Shown in pieces: positions 1 through 27,964 of a stretch of DNA of 64,000 nucleotides. Position numbers and translations under genes: made by a program. Under the pieces are notes generated by a model, which was not told where the DNA came from, searched no databases, and worked only from the letters and a program-made list of their open reading frames with translations. How positions within the stretch are numbered: the first letter of the stretch is position 1; each line of letters starts with the position of its first letter. This DNA comes from Antennarius striatus (Eukaryota; Chordata; Actinopteri; Lophiiformes; Antennariidae): the NCBI RefSeq assembly GCF_040054535.1, contig NC_090792.1, positions 6,060,001-6,124,000 on the forward strand. The letters run 5' to 3'.

Positions 1-1399
1 AGCTTTGAGGGTCTTTCATTCACCTTTATGCCAGTTTCTCCATGTGTTTCCACAGACTAATAGAATGGACCATCACTAGATTCCAGATGACAGCACAATG
101 GCATTTTTAAGACCAATTAATTTTAAAGGGGGTTATTTCCGATGCCAAATAGTAAGGAAATACTGAGATCAGTCAGTCCGTCAGTCAGTCAAACTTTATT
201 AATAGAATTGTTGAAAGTTCCTTGTGTTTTGCTACGTAATCACCGGTGCTCCTACAGTCTGCTCTACCGTCTGAGAGCAGAGGCCTGTACCATAAAGCTT
301 GATGAACCTAGCCAGGCTTCTCTTACTTATCTGGCTTCACTTACCGAGACATCCGCCCTCTGGATTTTCGGTACCATAAAGCCGGCTATCAACTCACCAA
401 TTCAATTCAGGCATGTGCACTCTAGATCTGTGCACACTCACATAAAAAGGGCGGAGGTTGCTGCATGGGACCAATCGCAAACATGCAATAAACTGGCCCG
501 AGCCGCATATTTCATAACGGGGGAGCAAACAATAATAAATAATAAATACGAGCAATACAATAATGTATTGCAACACAGTTGCAGCTGCCAAACGGCACAA
601 GAATCGCTGGTACAAAATCGCCGACTGTGTCAATGTGGAATTAGTTCCATTACAATATTACTTCCTCACTATGACTGCACTTCTATATCTGACTACAGTA
701 ACATTGGTGTGTTCCATAAATGTATGTGTGTATGACATTTTTCGTTATGGCATGTGATTGTAGCCCCCTCGACTTTATGAATAGCTCTACATAGTGTGTT
801 CCATTGAGGTTTTCGGCATCGCCAACAGAATACATAAAAGTACCTATGAATGAATGAATCAATCCATGATTTTAAACAAACAGCCCATTTTCCAAGAGAG
901 CTGATTGGATAGTAGGTGGGGCTGTTATACCCGCTGAGCTCTGATTGGTCAGTAGGTGGGGCTGTTATACCTGTTGAGCTCTTATCCTGAACTTATCCTA
1001 CTCCGGAGCAGGTTAGGTGTTCATCATAGGTTACCGCGACAACGTAACCACCTTTATGGTACCGAAAAGCCAGGATTAAACCTGAAGTTATCTTGCTAAG
1101 CCGTAATCCAGCTATATGGTACAGGCCTCAGCTCAGTTGGAGCCGGGACTTCGGTGATGCCACTTGACTACCGTTGTTAGGGGGCGTAGGCCCCAGTGCC
1201 TTGTGAGGGTGCACCTCTGGTGGCGGAGTGCGGCATGACTGGCGGCCAGACTGCCGGGTTTTTTTCAGCGATCATGTTTTTAACCAATATTAATATGAAT
1301 ATTAATCCACATATAAGACGCACAGGATTATAAGGCGCACTACGGGTTTATAAGAAAATTTTATGCTTTTAGGTGCGCCTTATAGTGCGGAAAATACGG
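1..1399. repeat. pogo/Tigger-like MITE, right part, cut by window start
   Basis: The right end, read in reverse, starts CCGTATTTTCCGCACTATAA next to a TA at 1400-1401, as for pogo/Tigger-type elements with TA target duplications. Bases 1-300 and 1140-1399 match the copy at 37815-38468 closely, and the copy at 59239-60097 matches in inverse orientation. About 500-1130 is extra sequence absent from those copies, probably a secondary insertion. The left end lies outside the window. A 197-codon open frame at 142-735 crosses this repeat and looks like chance. Confidence 0.65.
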
Positions 1400-1401
1400 T
1401 A

Positions 1402-1876
1402 ATCTGACTGAGAATGATGGGATTTAGCATGAAGAAAATAATAAAACCAAACTTAGAGGAATAGAAGAACAAAAAAAATCAGTATCTACGTACTCCCACA
1501 TTTATGTATATTTTTTCTGAATACTGATGTTTGGAAAACTGAATTAACATTTGTGGGTCAAATATTTCCAATGAACTCGGGTCACATTTGAATTCTATTT
1601 GCAGGAAATGGACATCAGCTTAAAATACTGACTCCCCTCTAATTTAATAAAACAAAAACCGAACATGAGTGAATCAAATCCTTTATATTGTTTTTTCACT
1701 CTAAACGACGCTGGCGTAATTTTGCCCCAAACAGGTCAGTATTTAACAGGAAGGAAGTGCCCTAATGCACAGATAAAAGACGAAGGGTTAAAAGAGTTCT
1801 GTTCTGAGGGAGCAATGGAACAACCAGCGTCAGTGTAAACCACAACCTACTGTAAGAAAAGGTTTTGTCTGCTAAG
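1402..1876. other. No gene seen
   Basis: AT-rich sequence between the MITE and the first exon-like stretch. I see no coding signal or clear repeat end. Confidence 0.5.
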
Positions 1877-2020
1877 ATGCAAAATGAAGCCAAGGACAAG
1901 TCTTACTCAGTGGACAGAACCGTGTTGTTGTGTGGCAGTCTAACCCCGCTGATGCTGTTTCTCATTACCACCTCGGGTCTAGGTGGTAAAGAGTCTAGGC
2001 GACTAGGATTCAACCTGAGA
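1877..2020 (+). CDS. Exon-like open stretch, gene not recognised
   Basis: A 48-codon open frame starts at an ATG directly after a splice-acceptor-like CTGCTAAG and ends directly before GTGAGT, a good donor. It would encode a short polar start (MQNEAKDKSYSVDR) and one hydrophobic segment (TVLLCGSLTPLMLFLITTSG) that could span a membrane. I do not recognise the protein. It may be the first coding exon of a small membrane protein or a chance match to splice signals. If spliced to the stretch at 2882, phase 0 gives a short cysteine-containing tail that ends soon. Confidence 0.25.
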
Positions 2021-2289
2021 GTGAGTTGGTATTTCTTTTTTGTATAGTCATAAGTCAAATCAATGCCTGAAGGAGTACAGCTACAGGTGGTCGTCTGATT
2101 TACAGAGAAAACTTCTTTTCATCATACTGAGGAGGTGCAGATGCTTTTCTCTTTGATAGCTGAGGTTCATAAGAATACTGTTAATCCCAAATGGGAAAAT
2201 TGTTTTACTTAAACACATGCACATTGCCACACACTTATATTAGGCCTAATACACTCACAATAATGGTCTATACACAAAGGAGAGAATAT

Positions 2290-2480
2290 GAATTAATGAC
2301 GTAAAGGGCCGCCAGCATGTAGCAGAGCCCTGGGAGCAATGTTTAATGGTGCGGTGCGTTGCTCATGGCAATGCCTAGAGGGCGGAAAGGCACCTGTCCA
2401 ATCACGAGACTTGAACTAGCCATCTTTCGATCCCTAAGCCTGATCCCTGTGAACAACGGCCCCCTTCGGTTTAAGACTAT
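2290..2480 (-). repeat. SINE-like fragment, reverse orientation
   Basis: Read in reverse it contains GGCTAGTTCAAGTCTCGTGA, resembling a tRNA B box, followed by a GC-rich body. It resembles tRNA-derived SINEs of fish. Weak assignment. Confidence 0.35.
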
Positions 2481-2881
2481 GCCATCATCCTCCTACTGAG
2501 TATGTTCTATCTCCTTATGGAAACAACCTGCAGATAGTATCTAATACTAAGTGGAGATTAGTCAAATAGAGGCAGCATAGTAACAGCTATAGTGCCAGTG
2601 GTAATGCTGAGGGGGTTAAGCGGCTCCAATTTATTTTGATTTACAACTTAATTGCCTTCCTTAACTTCTCAGACTTCTTACTTTTCTTGATTTTATTTGT
2701 CACATATCCATGATAAGCAAATATCAGTTGATTTAAATACTTCAGCTGATGTTACAGTCACATTTTAGTTATTATGCTAAATATTTAAGGCCAGACTGAA
2801 GGGTTCAAAGGTCTGCAGCCGAATAAGACTATACAGCCACAAAGCTTGAACCTCTTTCTCTGTCCCCTCTGTGCCCTGCAG

Positions 2882-3077
2882 ACTGCTGGTTCGAGCTGTG
2901 TACAACACCATACGTGTCCCTACTGCCCTGACTTCAGCTCAGACAGGCAACGTTGATTCAGAGAAGTACTGCAGGAGGATGCTCCGCTGGAACCTGAGTC
3001 ACTCCAGAGCCAGCAGGCTCCCAGTGTGCGCCGACAACCCTGGCCTGGAGCACAGCACAGCCTCGGTCGTGTCGTGA
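2882..3077 (+). CDS. Possible terminal exon of an unrecognised gene
   Basis: Follows a strong acceptor (pyrimidine-rich tract, then CCCTGCAG) and stays open for about 65 codons to a TGA at 3075-3077. The frame begins LLVRAVYNTIRVPTALT and ends ASVVS; it is basic and serine-rich, as many cytoplasmic C-tails are. It lies upstream of dapp1 on the same strand. I could not assign a family. A multi-pass membrane protein tail is one option, but the alternative frame from phase 0 is also briefly open, so the coding frame is unsure. Confidence 0.3.
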
Positions 3078-3344
3078 CCTTTGACCCATGTGGGACACTG
3101 GCACAATTCTAACTCTTTGGGCTCTATACACCACGACAGTGGATGTGAAATAAAAGGAACAAGATTCAGATTACAGTCAATTACAGGCCAAAGTCTGGAA
3201 CATTTAGAAATGAGCAGGTGCTGGGTTTCCTCCCTGGGGGGTGATCGGCCGGACCTCGACTGCAACCAAAATTGAGACTTGACAGCAACAGGTTCCAATT
3301 GCAATTGTCACACCTGAAATCAACTCCAGATATTTACCTAGTTA

Positions 3345-4844
3345 CAGTGGTATGAAAAAGTTTGGGCACCCCTGATAGTTTTCCAGATTTTCCTTTAAAA
3401 AGCACTGCTTGTTTGGATCAACAATTCCAGTTAAATGTATCATATAGCAGATGAACACAGTGGTGTTTGAGAAGTGGAATGAAGTTTAGAGGATTTACAA
3501 AAAGTGTGCAATAATTATTGAAACAAAACTAGGCAAGTGCATAAATTTGGGCACCCCAAGACAAAAATTACATCAATATATACTAGAGCCTGTTTTTGCA
3601 GAAATAACAGCCTAAGTTTTAGATGAAGGTATTTTTGACTATTGGTCTTCACAACACTTCTCCAGTTCAATTGGTTTGATGGTTGCCAGCATGATCAGCC
3701 AGCTTTAAATCACACCAAAGATTTTTGACAATATTCAGGTCTGGGAGTGAGATGGCTATTCCAGAACATTGTACTTATTCCTTTGCATGAATGCCTTAGT
3801 AGAATTTGAACAGCGTTTACGATCGCTGTCCTGTTGATGTATCCAACCCCGGTGTAACTTCAACTTTGTCTCCGATTCTTAAACATTGTTTGCAATATTT
3901 TCTGCTGAAACAGACTGGAATCCATGCAACCTTCAACGTTAAAAGGATTGCCAGTACCTGCACTGGACACAAAGTCCCACAGCATGACGGAACAACCACC
4001 AAATTTTACTGTGGGCAGCGACTTTGTTTTGGAACACTGTTTTCTTAATCTACCGCCCCTTGTTATGTCCAAATAATTGTAGTTCAGTCAGTCCAGAGCA
4101 TCTCATTCCAAAATGAAGCTGGCTTGTCAAAATGTGCTTTAGCATACCTCAAGTGACTCTGTTTGTGGCATGTGCACAGACAGCTTCTTCTGCATAGCTC
4201 ATCCATAGAGCATCCATTTGTGAAAAGTGTGCTGTTCTCACCATCCGTCGCCTCTACTTATCTGACATTTTTCTTGGCTTGCCACTCCAGGCTCTAACTA
4301 GAACTATGCCTGTGGTCTTCCATTTCGTCACTACTTTCCTTGCAGTGGAAACTGACAGTTGAAATCTTTGGGATAGCTTTTTGCATCCTACCTCTAAACC
4401 ATGATGTTGAACAATCTTTGTTTTCAGGTCATTTGATAGTTGTTTTGAGACTCCAATGTTGCCACTCTTCATAGAAAATACAAAGAGGACAACAATTTAG
4501 AATTGGTCACCGTAAATACCCTTTCTCGTGATTGGCTTCATCTTCGTATGTAGGTCAAGGGTTGATGAGCTTACTAAACAAATTTTGTTTTCCAATAATT
4601 AGTGTTAGTTATTCAAATCAGTAAAACAACAAGGGTGCCCAAATTTATGTTTCTGCCTGATTTTGTTTCAATAGTCATTGCACACTTTCTCTAAATCCTA
4701 TAAACTTCATTTCCCTTCTCAAACACCACTGTGTTTGTCTGCTATATGATATATTTAACTGAAATTGTCCATCCAAACAAGCAGTGATTTATAAAGGAAA
4801 ATCTGGAAAATTATCAGGAGTGCCCAAACTTTTTGTAGCCACTG
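3345..4844 (-). mobile_element. Tc1/mariner transposon, decayed
   Basis: A 1500-bp element flanked by TA on both sides (3343-3344 and 4845-4846). Its long imperfect inverted ends share the theme of a hydrophobic-looking AAAGTTTGGGCACCCCTGATA block and its complement near 4815-4835. On the minus strand, 4254-4472 encodes the N-terminal helix-turn-helix region of a Tc1 transposase (KQLSNDLKTKIVQHHGLEVG, then KLSQRFQLSVSTARKVVTKW). The DDE-domain remnant lies at 3860-4072, with GGCSVMLWDFVSSAGTGN matching the family's GGGSVMLWG...SGTG block. The middle is broken by stops and shifts, so no active enzyme can be made. Confidence 0.9.
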
Positions 4845-4846
4845 TA

Positions 4847-5866
4847 ACTGGTCATGAAATAATGAGGGAATAGCCAACACCTGTCCATGAAATAGGGTCT
4901 GAGTTGATCGTCTCATGACTTTTGGTTCCCTTAAAAAGTAGGAGGCATATATCTAGAAACTGATGTCATTCATAATCCGATCACCTGATTTGGATATACT
5001 GTAAGTACCCTCAAATTAAAGGTAAGAATCTGCTGTCAAAGCACATCTTGTTTGTCCCATTTCAAATTTATTGTGGTTTTGTATAGAGCAAAAAAAGAGA
5101 ATTGTGTCAATTTCCCAATGTTTATGGACCTGACTGTACATATTATCACAGACAGAGGCATAAGGTGTGGAAGAGAAAAGCTCTTAAAGAACATTTTTGG
5201 ACAGTAGTGTTTTGGTCACAACAAGCCTTCTCATTCTCATCTGAATGTTCACTCGCCATATGTTTAGGCTCTGCTGCAAGGCTGATTGTTACAGTGTGTT
5301 ACTTGTCAACAGCAAAGAACTCTTGGAGAGACTAACTTGCTAAAAGCCACGTTTAAACCGGACATGTTCTCTTTACTTAATGAGTCATAATGGTGCGTTT
5401 CTGTTGATATCACATTTTTGGGAGAAAAGACTGAAATATGATCATGTGTCATTTTGAAAATCAGGTAATCTTCAGCTTGTTTTATCTGGGTCCTGTATTT
5501 AAAAGGTTTCAGTCCCACTTGTGCAGCACCCTCGTGTTAGTATACTCACACGTAACACACTGTATGTGAATACAGTATACTTGCATAGAGTTTGAATCCA
5601 AAAGGGTAGTGTTGTCTCAAATGAGATACTACCATGGACACAATATTTATTGTGAATATTCCACCGCATTCAGTAATATCTGTTGCTTTCTCACTGGCTG
5701 CAAAATGAATAGTTTAAAATCTCTTCAGGCTCAACCTGTCCTTTAAAGATGCTTTTTTTTTTCTCTCTTTGCCTTTTTATTTAATTTTATTCATTTAGTT
5801 TATTTTTTTCGGACATGTTAATATAACAGACTTCTTTTCCTACATCACATTTACAACATCAACAGC
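4847..5866. other. No gene seen
   Basis: AT-rich intergenic DNA with short open frames only. No splice-flanked exon or recognisable repeat was found. Confidence 0.5.
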
Positions 5867-5999
5867 TTCTTCTTTCCCTTTTGGCTTTTCCCTTCAGGGC
5901 TGCATCCTCTTCTCTCACACCAACTACCTTCATGTCCTCTTTTACTACATCCATAAACCTCCTCTTTCGTCTTCCTCTAGGCCTCCTGCCTGGCAGTTA
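5867..5999 (-). repeat. RTE LINE 3' end fragment
   Basis: Reverse complement of the last part of the RTE copies at 17280-17440 and 31630-31800: the [17 protein letters not shown] coding block followed by the short GAAGGGAAAAGCCGAAAGG tail. It has a small internal deletion before the tail. The adjoining AT-rich block with TCGGACATGTTAATATAACA also follows the RTE tail at 55605, so the two fragments share flanking sequence. Confidence 0.75.
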
Positions 6000-6675
6000 A
6001 AAACTCAGGTTCAAAAGGCAATTCAAAACTTTACATGAATTTTGTAATAATGTGAATTCCGAACATGAGATATCATCAAATGTGCTGCTTAAGTCGATAG
6101 AAGGAAAACTGCTGTATGGTTGTAACCAGTGTTGCTGTTCTAAGATCGTAAACTTCTGTAGGAAAAATACAGCATCAGAATGAAATAATGCAGCCTGATG
6201 GTCCTTCTGCCATGGATGAGTGTGTTCATGTGTCAGAATATTGGTTTCATCTACTCATTAAGTCCTGGCTGGTGATTTCTCTTGACATGAAGACAACTTT
6301 GACATTTCTTATTTTTGACATTGACTGAAATGAATAAACACACAGCTGTTGTTTTTCCATTCTTTTTATAATACTAACACAAAGTCTTTTTTTATTTTGA
6401 AAATTTTGGCTTACAGATCATGAGAATTCAAAATCTGGTGTCTTAAAAGATTAGACAATTTCATAGGATCAGTCAATAACAGGATTCATAATACAGGAAA
6501 GTCAGACGTCTGAAAAGTGTGTTCATTCATGTACTCGGTACTTGGTAGAATTACTGCATCAATGCAGCATGGTGCATCCTATGGTGCTGATGAGTTGTTC
6601 TGGAACCCCAGGTAGCTTTAATAGCAGCCTTCATCTCATCCGTATGGTATGGTCCTGTGTTTCTCTTGAAAATAA

Positions 6676-7160
6676 CAGATTCCCCAAAGCACGGTACCGG
6701 TACGTGGGTCAATCAGTACCGAGCCACACAGAATATATATTTTATTTATTATCTGAACAATGTTCTAGTTTTAAAATGACCAGATTGTCTCCTCCACATG
6801 TCTATTAATCACTCTTGATGTTTGTCAAGATGCTTGCCTAGATCACATGACTTATTTCTTAAAGAGGCCGCTCCAGCCTCTAACAAAGAATACATTACCG
6901 CTAAATTGAAACTTCCAAGCTATGAAAACCAGCAAAAAACAAATGTGTTTGGAAAGTTTCTTTGCTCAGAGTAAAAGAGCCAATGGAGGACTAGGAAGAA
7001 GAACCTACAACTTCAAAGAAATAAAGCTACAAAATAGCTGTTTTTATACTGGTCTTATCATATTATTTTATGTATTTATCTGCATCTTAAAAGCCAGTCT
7101 GTGGAAAATATTGTCTGACGTTAAACCGGCCTGTTGAGCAAAACAGGCTGGGGACTACTG
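6676..7160. mobile_element. hAT MITE-like element
   Basis: The left end CAGATTCCCCAAAGCACGG and the right end, read in reverse, CAGTAGTCCCCAGCCTG are similar inverted termini of the hAT type (C-A-G then C-rich). The inside includes a short frame starting MKTSKKQMCLESFFAQSK at 6922, like the start of many hAT transposases, then AT-rich DNA. No 8-bp duplication can be matched, so the limits are approximate. Confidence 0.5.
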
Positions 7161-7289
7161 ATCATTAGCACTTGTCAAAGTCACAGCCCGTGGTCCAAAT
7201 GTAGTCTGCCACATTATTGTTTTGTTGCTCCAGAGAGCTTAAATTTTCAAATTTAAATTGTTTATGATTGAATTAAAATAAGTCTATGC

Positions 7290-8225
7290 TGTATTGAAGC
7301 ATGCATTGAGCATAAACTACATCTCCCAGAATGCATGTGATTATGGTACAAGCAATGTGCCACTAGAGTGCAGTAGAGAGGCCCCAAAATGTATTGGAAA
7401 GAGAACAGTGATGCCAATGGAAGGCAGTGTCAAGAAAGATGGGAACACAAAGATTCAAGCAGGAAAGCCAATATGTCTTATGTGTTATGAGGTGGTGATG
7501 GTCAGCAAAGAACACTATTAATGTTTGCATTTTGACACCAAAACAGAGCTAAGTATGCCAAATTTAGCCTCCAAGAAAAAAACAACTTGTCAAAGAATGA
7601 AAAGGCAGACAGCAATCGCAGCAGGGTATGTTCAAAAGATGTAGGGCCAAAAACAATGTCAAGATTAAAGCCGGCGTTATTATGGCTGAAGAAATTGAAC
7701 TTCCAAATTGTTTTGGAGGTTGTATTTTTGAAGCAGTGAGTGCTGAGGGGGTGTGAGCCAATGTGCCCTGACCAGGTATAGTCTTTAAAAAATGTCAGAT
7801 TGTCAAGAAACACCATGGCAGACTGAGTTAAGAAACTAGCAGGAAATCAGTCAATACAGCTTACCAGACAGACATACACTTGTTTGACTTTTTCGTGATT
7901 TGTCGATCAAAGTACAGACAACACGGATACAGTGCAGCTATCCATTTTTAGTAGAAGTATGAAATCAGACCTCGTAGTCTCTGAAGAGCTCTCAGATAGA
8001 AGTTGCCATGTATGGAACCACATGGGAAATTTTTGAAGCAGCAGCAAAGTCTGCAAGTAAAAATGAATTACCTTGGAAACGTTGGTGGGACGAACCATTG
8101 TGTGGAAGCAAAGCAGGTTTGGTTGCACTAGTGAAGGAAAAAATGCAAAGAATTAACTGTCAAATACCTCTGAAAACTAATCAATGCAGTATCCATCAAG
8201 AAACTCTCAGTGGATGGTATATATA
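7290..8225 (+). pseudogene. hAT transposase remnant (ZBED/GTF2IRD2-like)
   Basis: Several frames carry pieces of the same transposase family. Near 7453 there is GKPICLMCYEVVMVSKEHY, resembling the N-terminal zinc-binding region. At 8105-8210 there is KAGLVALVKEKMQRINCQ and CSIHQETLSG, matching the conserved SGLV..IKEKMQ..NC...HC.IHQE block of hAT transposases. Stops and shifts separate the pieces, and the copy breaks off at the (TA)n array. It is a dead fragment, not a host gene. Confidence 0.65.
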
Positions 8226-8255
8226 ATATATACAGTATATTCATATTTTATTGGG

Positions 8256-8258
<3 letters not shown>

Positions 8259-8347
<89 letters not shown>
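8259..8347. repeat. (TA)n microsatellite
   Basis: About 44 uninterrupted TA units. Open frames across it (alternating I and Y) are artefacts. Confidence 0.97.
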
Positions 8348-8349
<2 letters not shown>

Positions 8350-8819
8350 CTTCCCAATTATTTTACAAGAATTTCATACTTGTAAGTCATGTAGATCAGG
8401 AGCTAATTTGTTGATTGACATGCACTTGATCCCCTGCTGTGACACCATGAGTGACCTGAGCTGAACTTACAAGTTTCAAACATTCAGCCTCCGTAGCAGC
8501 CTAAATAGTTCATATCTTAACAAGGATTGGAGACACTTCTAAGTGGTACATGAGTTGATTGACACCTCTAGTTAACTATGAATGTCAAAATTATTTCTTA
8601 TCATGCCTTATGAACAGTCAGAATTGATTAAGTTGTGACAAAACAAGTTGCTGTTGAAATCATTGCAGTGCCATGCTTTTCGCCATCACTGCAGATGGGC
8701 GGGAGCTGTAAGTAGTTTCCTGTTGGGCTTGTGGGCTGACACCTTTCACTTCTGCTCTTCGAACGGTCGCCTCGCCGTCAGTGTCCAGGTTTGATCTGTG
8801 TCTTAGGCCAGCTCTGGAG

Positions 8820-23794
<14,975 letters not shown>

Positions 23795-24512
23795 CTGCTG
23801 TTAGTAAAGACTCTGGAGATGGAAAGCATCCTCATAGATGTCAGCTGGATGAACAACAAAGACAGCGGGACTGCTCAAATACGAGAAGGAAACTCAAGAC
23901 TAAAAAGGGACAGAATTGTCTTACCCTACCATAACACCAGTCACATCAACAATGTCAATAATGTTGCTGTGAAACCTTGAGTCCAAGGCCTTCATGAGGA
24001 TGTTACTGTATGAACACCCCACACCTTGACAGCAGCACTGTCCATTGCTACACTGTAAAATCATTCAGGAGCGGGTGTATGAATGTGACAGTCTGACCTG
24101 TCCCAAACATGAAATCTGATGAAGTGTCCGCCGGATGTGTTGGAACAAATCCAATTTTTAAAAAATCCATTACTGTGCACCAAAGGAAATGTGTGTCAAC
24201 ACTCCAAAGCCCCCCGTGGAGGACTTCTCATCACACTTGATGGGTGGTGGGGGATGTCTTGGGATGAGGGAGACAGAGACGATACTAGAAAGGCATTTCA
24301 GCAGTGTGTTCATTTAGTAGGACGATGTTTCATTCCCAGAGGCCCCTCTCAACACTTAAAATTAATTTTAATGACAAAGCAGTTCTTTCCATGTTTGACA
24401 TGATTTAAGTTATTCGAAAGGCATTGTCAGAGTTCCTGACATCAAAACCAGCAACATATTAGACATCCCTAATTTACAGCAAACATTGTAGTTTGCTGTA
24501 AATTAGGATCTA

Positions 24513-24518
24513 AATAAA
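24513..24518 (+). promoter_or_regulatory. Possible dapp1 poly(A) signal
   Basis: AATAAA about 720 bp after the dapp1 stop. The sequence between (23795-24512) has no other gene and would be 3' UTR. Position-based inference. Confidence 0.35.
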
Positions 24519-24915
24519 CCGTACTGTGTTCATAGTAATTAAGGAAAGCATTTGGTTTCCTCATGTGACTGAAACATTTCGCAGGCTTGGATCCTGGAAC
24601 TGTTTTCTAGTGTTACTGATTGAAAATTAGGATAAAAAGATCAGTAGTTTTTGAAATGTGGTGCAGTGGTGGGGTCAGATTGTTGGCCTTTGTGAGGAAT
24701 ACATAATCTACATTGTGAATGTAACACCCCCCCACCCCCACCCACACAAAACCTTGCAGCACAGGATGAGTTTTGGAAATGCTTGGTGCCAACATGACAG
24801 TATCTCCCAGGAACAAAGGACAAGGGATGAGAAACTGGACTTGACCAGAAGACTACAATGTACACATTTATTTTCCATGAACCCTTCACAGCGAAAAAAG
24901 CAGGGTGCTGACACA

Positions 24916-24921
24916 TTTATT
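24916..24921 (-). promoter_or_regulatory. Possible lamtor3 poly(A) signal
   Basis: TTTATT on the plus strand (AATAAA in reverse), about 175 bp beyond the lamtor3 stop. A second one is at 24867-24872. Confidence 0.4.
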
Positions 24922-25093
24922 CACATTTCATGACATCTCATTGGAGATATAAAAGCAACAAAGAGAAGCTAAATTGCACAGGAAAAGATCCCCCAGAACA
25001 GAGGGTGTACAGTTTTGATCAATCAGGTTGGTTATAGGTTTTGAGGTGTTATCCAGATGAGTGATCCCTCTGCGTTGTGCTGTCTGGTGGAGC

Positions 25094-27911
25094 TCATGCC
25101 ACCTCCACCACCTGCCTTAGCTCCTCTATTAGAGTAGCCAGCTCCTTCTCAAGACTCATGATCAGACCTGAGGAAACACAGTGGACCATCCTGACGTCAG
25201 CCATATAGAGACGATACTGTGTTTTCACAGGACAAAGACTCTTAAATATCACAGTATTATTGTATTTTAATATTTACTATCACCCACAAAGCATGGAAAC
25301 CTGATTTACTGTTTATTTTTTTGAGTAAAATGAGTAAGTGTCCCTTTCGAAAATAAAGCAGTACATCTGTGTGCTTGCGCGCAGGCCGGCCTGTGTGTAA
25401 TATATCAAGTATATCAAAATGAATTTATCCACTGGGGATTAATAAAGTATCTTAAATCTTTACTTAAAAATCTTAATGTGGAAAAGGGAAGACTATTTAA
25501 AACCAAATAGTTGCTTTAGCTGATGCTAGTTTTAATAAATCAAAAATACTGTATACAAAAATTTGGATGTGTGTTATGTGAACATCATTCTGACAAGAAC
25601 AGATGTCAGACATCCAGAGGCATACCCTATACAGATGCACTTAAAAAAAACAATGGGTCATGGTCTAAAGAGCATTGCCCAAGTGCATTTGTTCCAGCAG
25701 TTCATTTTTTTATTCCTCCCGCATTCAAAAAGTCTAACATTGTTGTTTCAACATCTGAACTTATAGTAACCGTCCCAGTTCAGCTCTGCCCATGTGTAGT
25801 CCTCCACACTTGTCTGTGAATCACAACATTGCTGATAATATTGATATGGAAAAAGTCTATGGTAAAATTTTGATGCCAATGTTTTCACTTTTACTGCAAA
25901 TGAATATCGTCTCCAAATATCGCTTGTCAGCCTTCCTAAAAACAAACAGTCGTATTGACCCTGAAAAAAAGGGCCGACCTTCAGTAAAAAACATTAACCT
26001 CCCTGAAACTACAGCACACGGCCAACAAAATGACACTAGTGAAGTTTTTGTCATCTCCTTGTGACCAATTTGCTCGTGTTTCCCATTCATCCAACTGGAC
26101 TGAGGTTTTTCAAGCTCTGGTTTTCAGTGATGAAGGCTCTTACCTGTGTTGGCGCTGCTGCCGGCAATAAAGCTGATGACCAGTGGTAACCGATTGAACT
26201 GAACAATCTGTTCAACACAGAGACACATGGGGGGGTGGGCGGGTCAGTAAGAATGGTTCAGCACCAAGTATGCAAACCATCATTTGTAAACTTCCAGTTT
26301 CAGCTTAGAAAAAGCTCCTATCAAGGTTCCAACTAATCCACCTCTGCTTCTGATGCTGCTCGTCCAGCTGCTTTTCCTTGATCTGACTGTTCTTTTGTAA
26401 TGGACTGTTTCCTCTGGTAAAACCTCACAAACTTACATTAGGATTACAGATTGAATCATTAGCTTGTGATTCGGCTGTTTTACTTCTTTGTCCTTTTCTA
26501 AATTTTTCAAACTTGGTTTTCTAACTGTTCTGATAAGCGCTCTTTGAATGAATAAATATAGCATTATACAGCAGGATATCAGAGGAATCTATCTATAGTG
26601 GGAATGACTGCTGGATCTCTGATTACTGACCTGGTAGGTGTTGTAGTAGCAGATGATGCTCTTGTTTTTGGACAAGCCTAGCTTGCTGCCCTGATCTGTG
26701 GCCAGAGCGAATGTGGACAAGAAGCCAGGTCTCAGTGCATGGACAGGTGCATTATCATTGGCCACTGCAGGGTCAGAGAAGCTATGTTAACAACTGTCAA
26801 GAACGGCTTGCAACCTGTTTCAGTGTGCTTTAAGAAAGTTACGTGACCAATACAGGAACTTTATGTCAAACTGACACTGACGTGCCAAACTATGTAAGGA
26901 AGTGGATCCAGCGTCATCTGTACTGTGTGAGTGGGCGTTTTGTACAGCTGGAGAAAAAAGCGTAACAGACTCAATTTTAAAATGCTAGAAACACTTATGT
27001 TTTTGAATAAAAATTTGTAAAACAAAAATCTCGGTCCACAATCTTCCTCATTCACAAGACCCAGCAGGTGTCAGTGTGCAAGGACACAGCATCCATTCAC
27101 CATCAACACACTATCAATACAGTTTAGCAGCCTGTCGGAGTGCCTCATGATGCCCTATCTACCCATCACTACTAAAAACTCTTGCAAGTAAACATAATGA
27201 CATTATACTAATCCTACTTAAAATGCGGACAAAAATGATTAAAATTACAATCTGTAAATTAATTCTCTCAACTGATGCTGTTACCATCACTAGTCAGCCT
27301 CAGAAATACTATGTTTTAATATGTTTTTTAATAAACTGGGGAAACATCCAAGCACAGGTAGACCAAGACAACCATAGTATGACAGCAAAACAGTACAATA
27401 TTTTGGAGTAACAACAAACAACAGAAGGATGTTTAAATAGCTGGTTACCTTTAACAACTGGGACACCATCCCTGTCTGTCACCACTATAGCATGAAGACC
27501 TTCAACACTGTGGGAGAACAAAGCAGATTCGTACAAATGATGCAAAACCATTCACTGTGTTGTCTGAGCTGTGGATTCACTGTTCTACAAACCTCTGCAG
27601 TTGTTTGTACAAGTATTTCTTCAGATCCTGCAGAGAAAATTTTTTTTCAGTCAATTAACAGGATAAAGAAGCTTCTACAAGAATGGCGATGAAAATTTTA
27701 CTGACAAAAGAGATAGCAATAGGGAAATATACTGAAGTATTTCAGGTGCAGACTAAGTGTCACATCTAACCCAGAGTCCAAAAATGCTGTCACGCTGATA
27801 AAAAAAGACGAGTTTGGCATTCATTGAAAACAGTACACAGCATGTGTCTGTATGTATGTATGTATATATAGAAATAGAAAGCCTTTTATTGTCGCTATAC
27901 ATAGTATAATG

Positions 27912-27964
<53 letters not shown>

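Noticed and set aside
142-735. 197-codon open frame at the window start
   Set aside because: Lies inside a dispersed MITE shared with 37994-38240, where the frame is not kept.
8210-8464. Open frame of alternating Ile-Tyr
   Set aside because: Translation of the (TA)n array.
24119-24403. 94-codon open frame after dapp1
   Set aside because: No recognisable family; sits in the likely dapp1 3' UTR.
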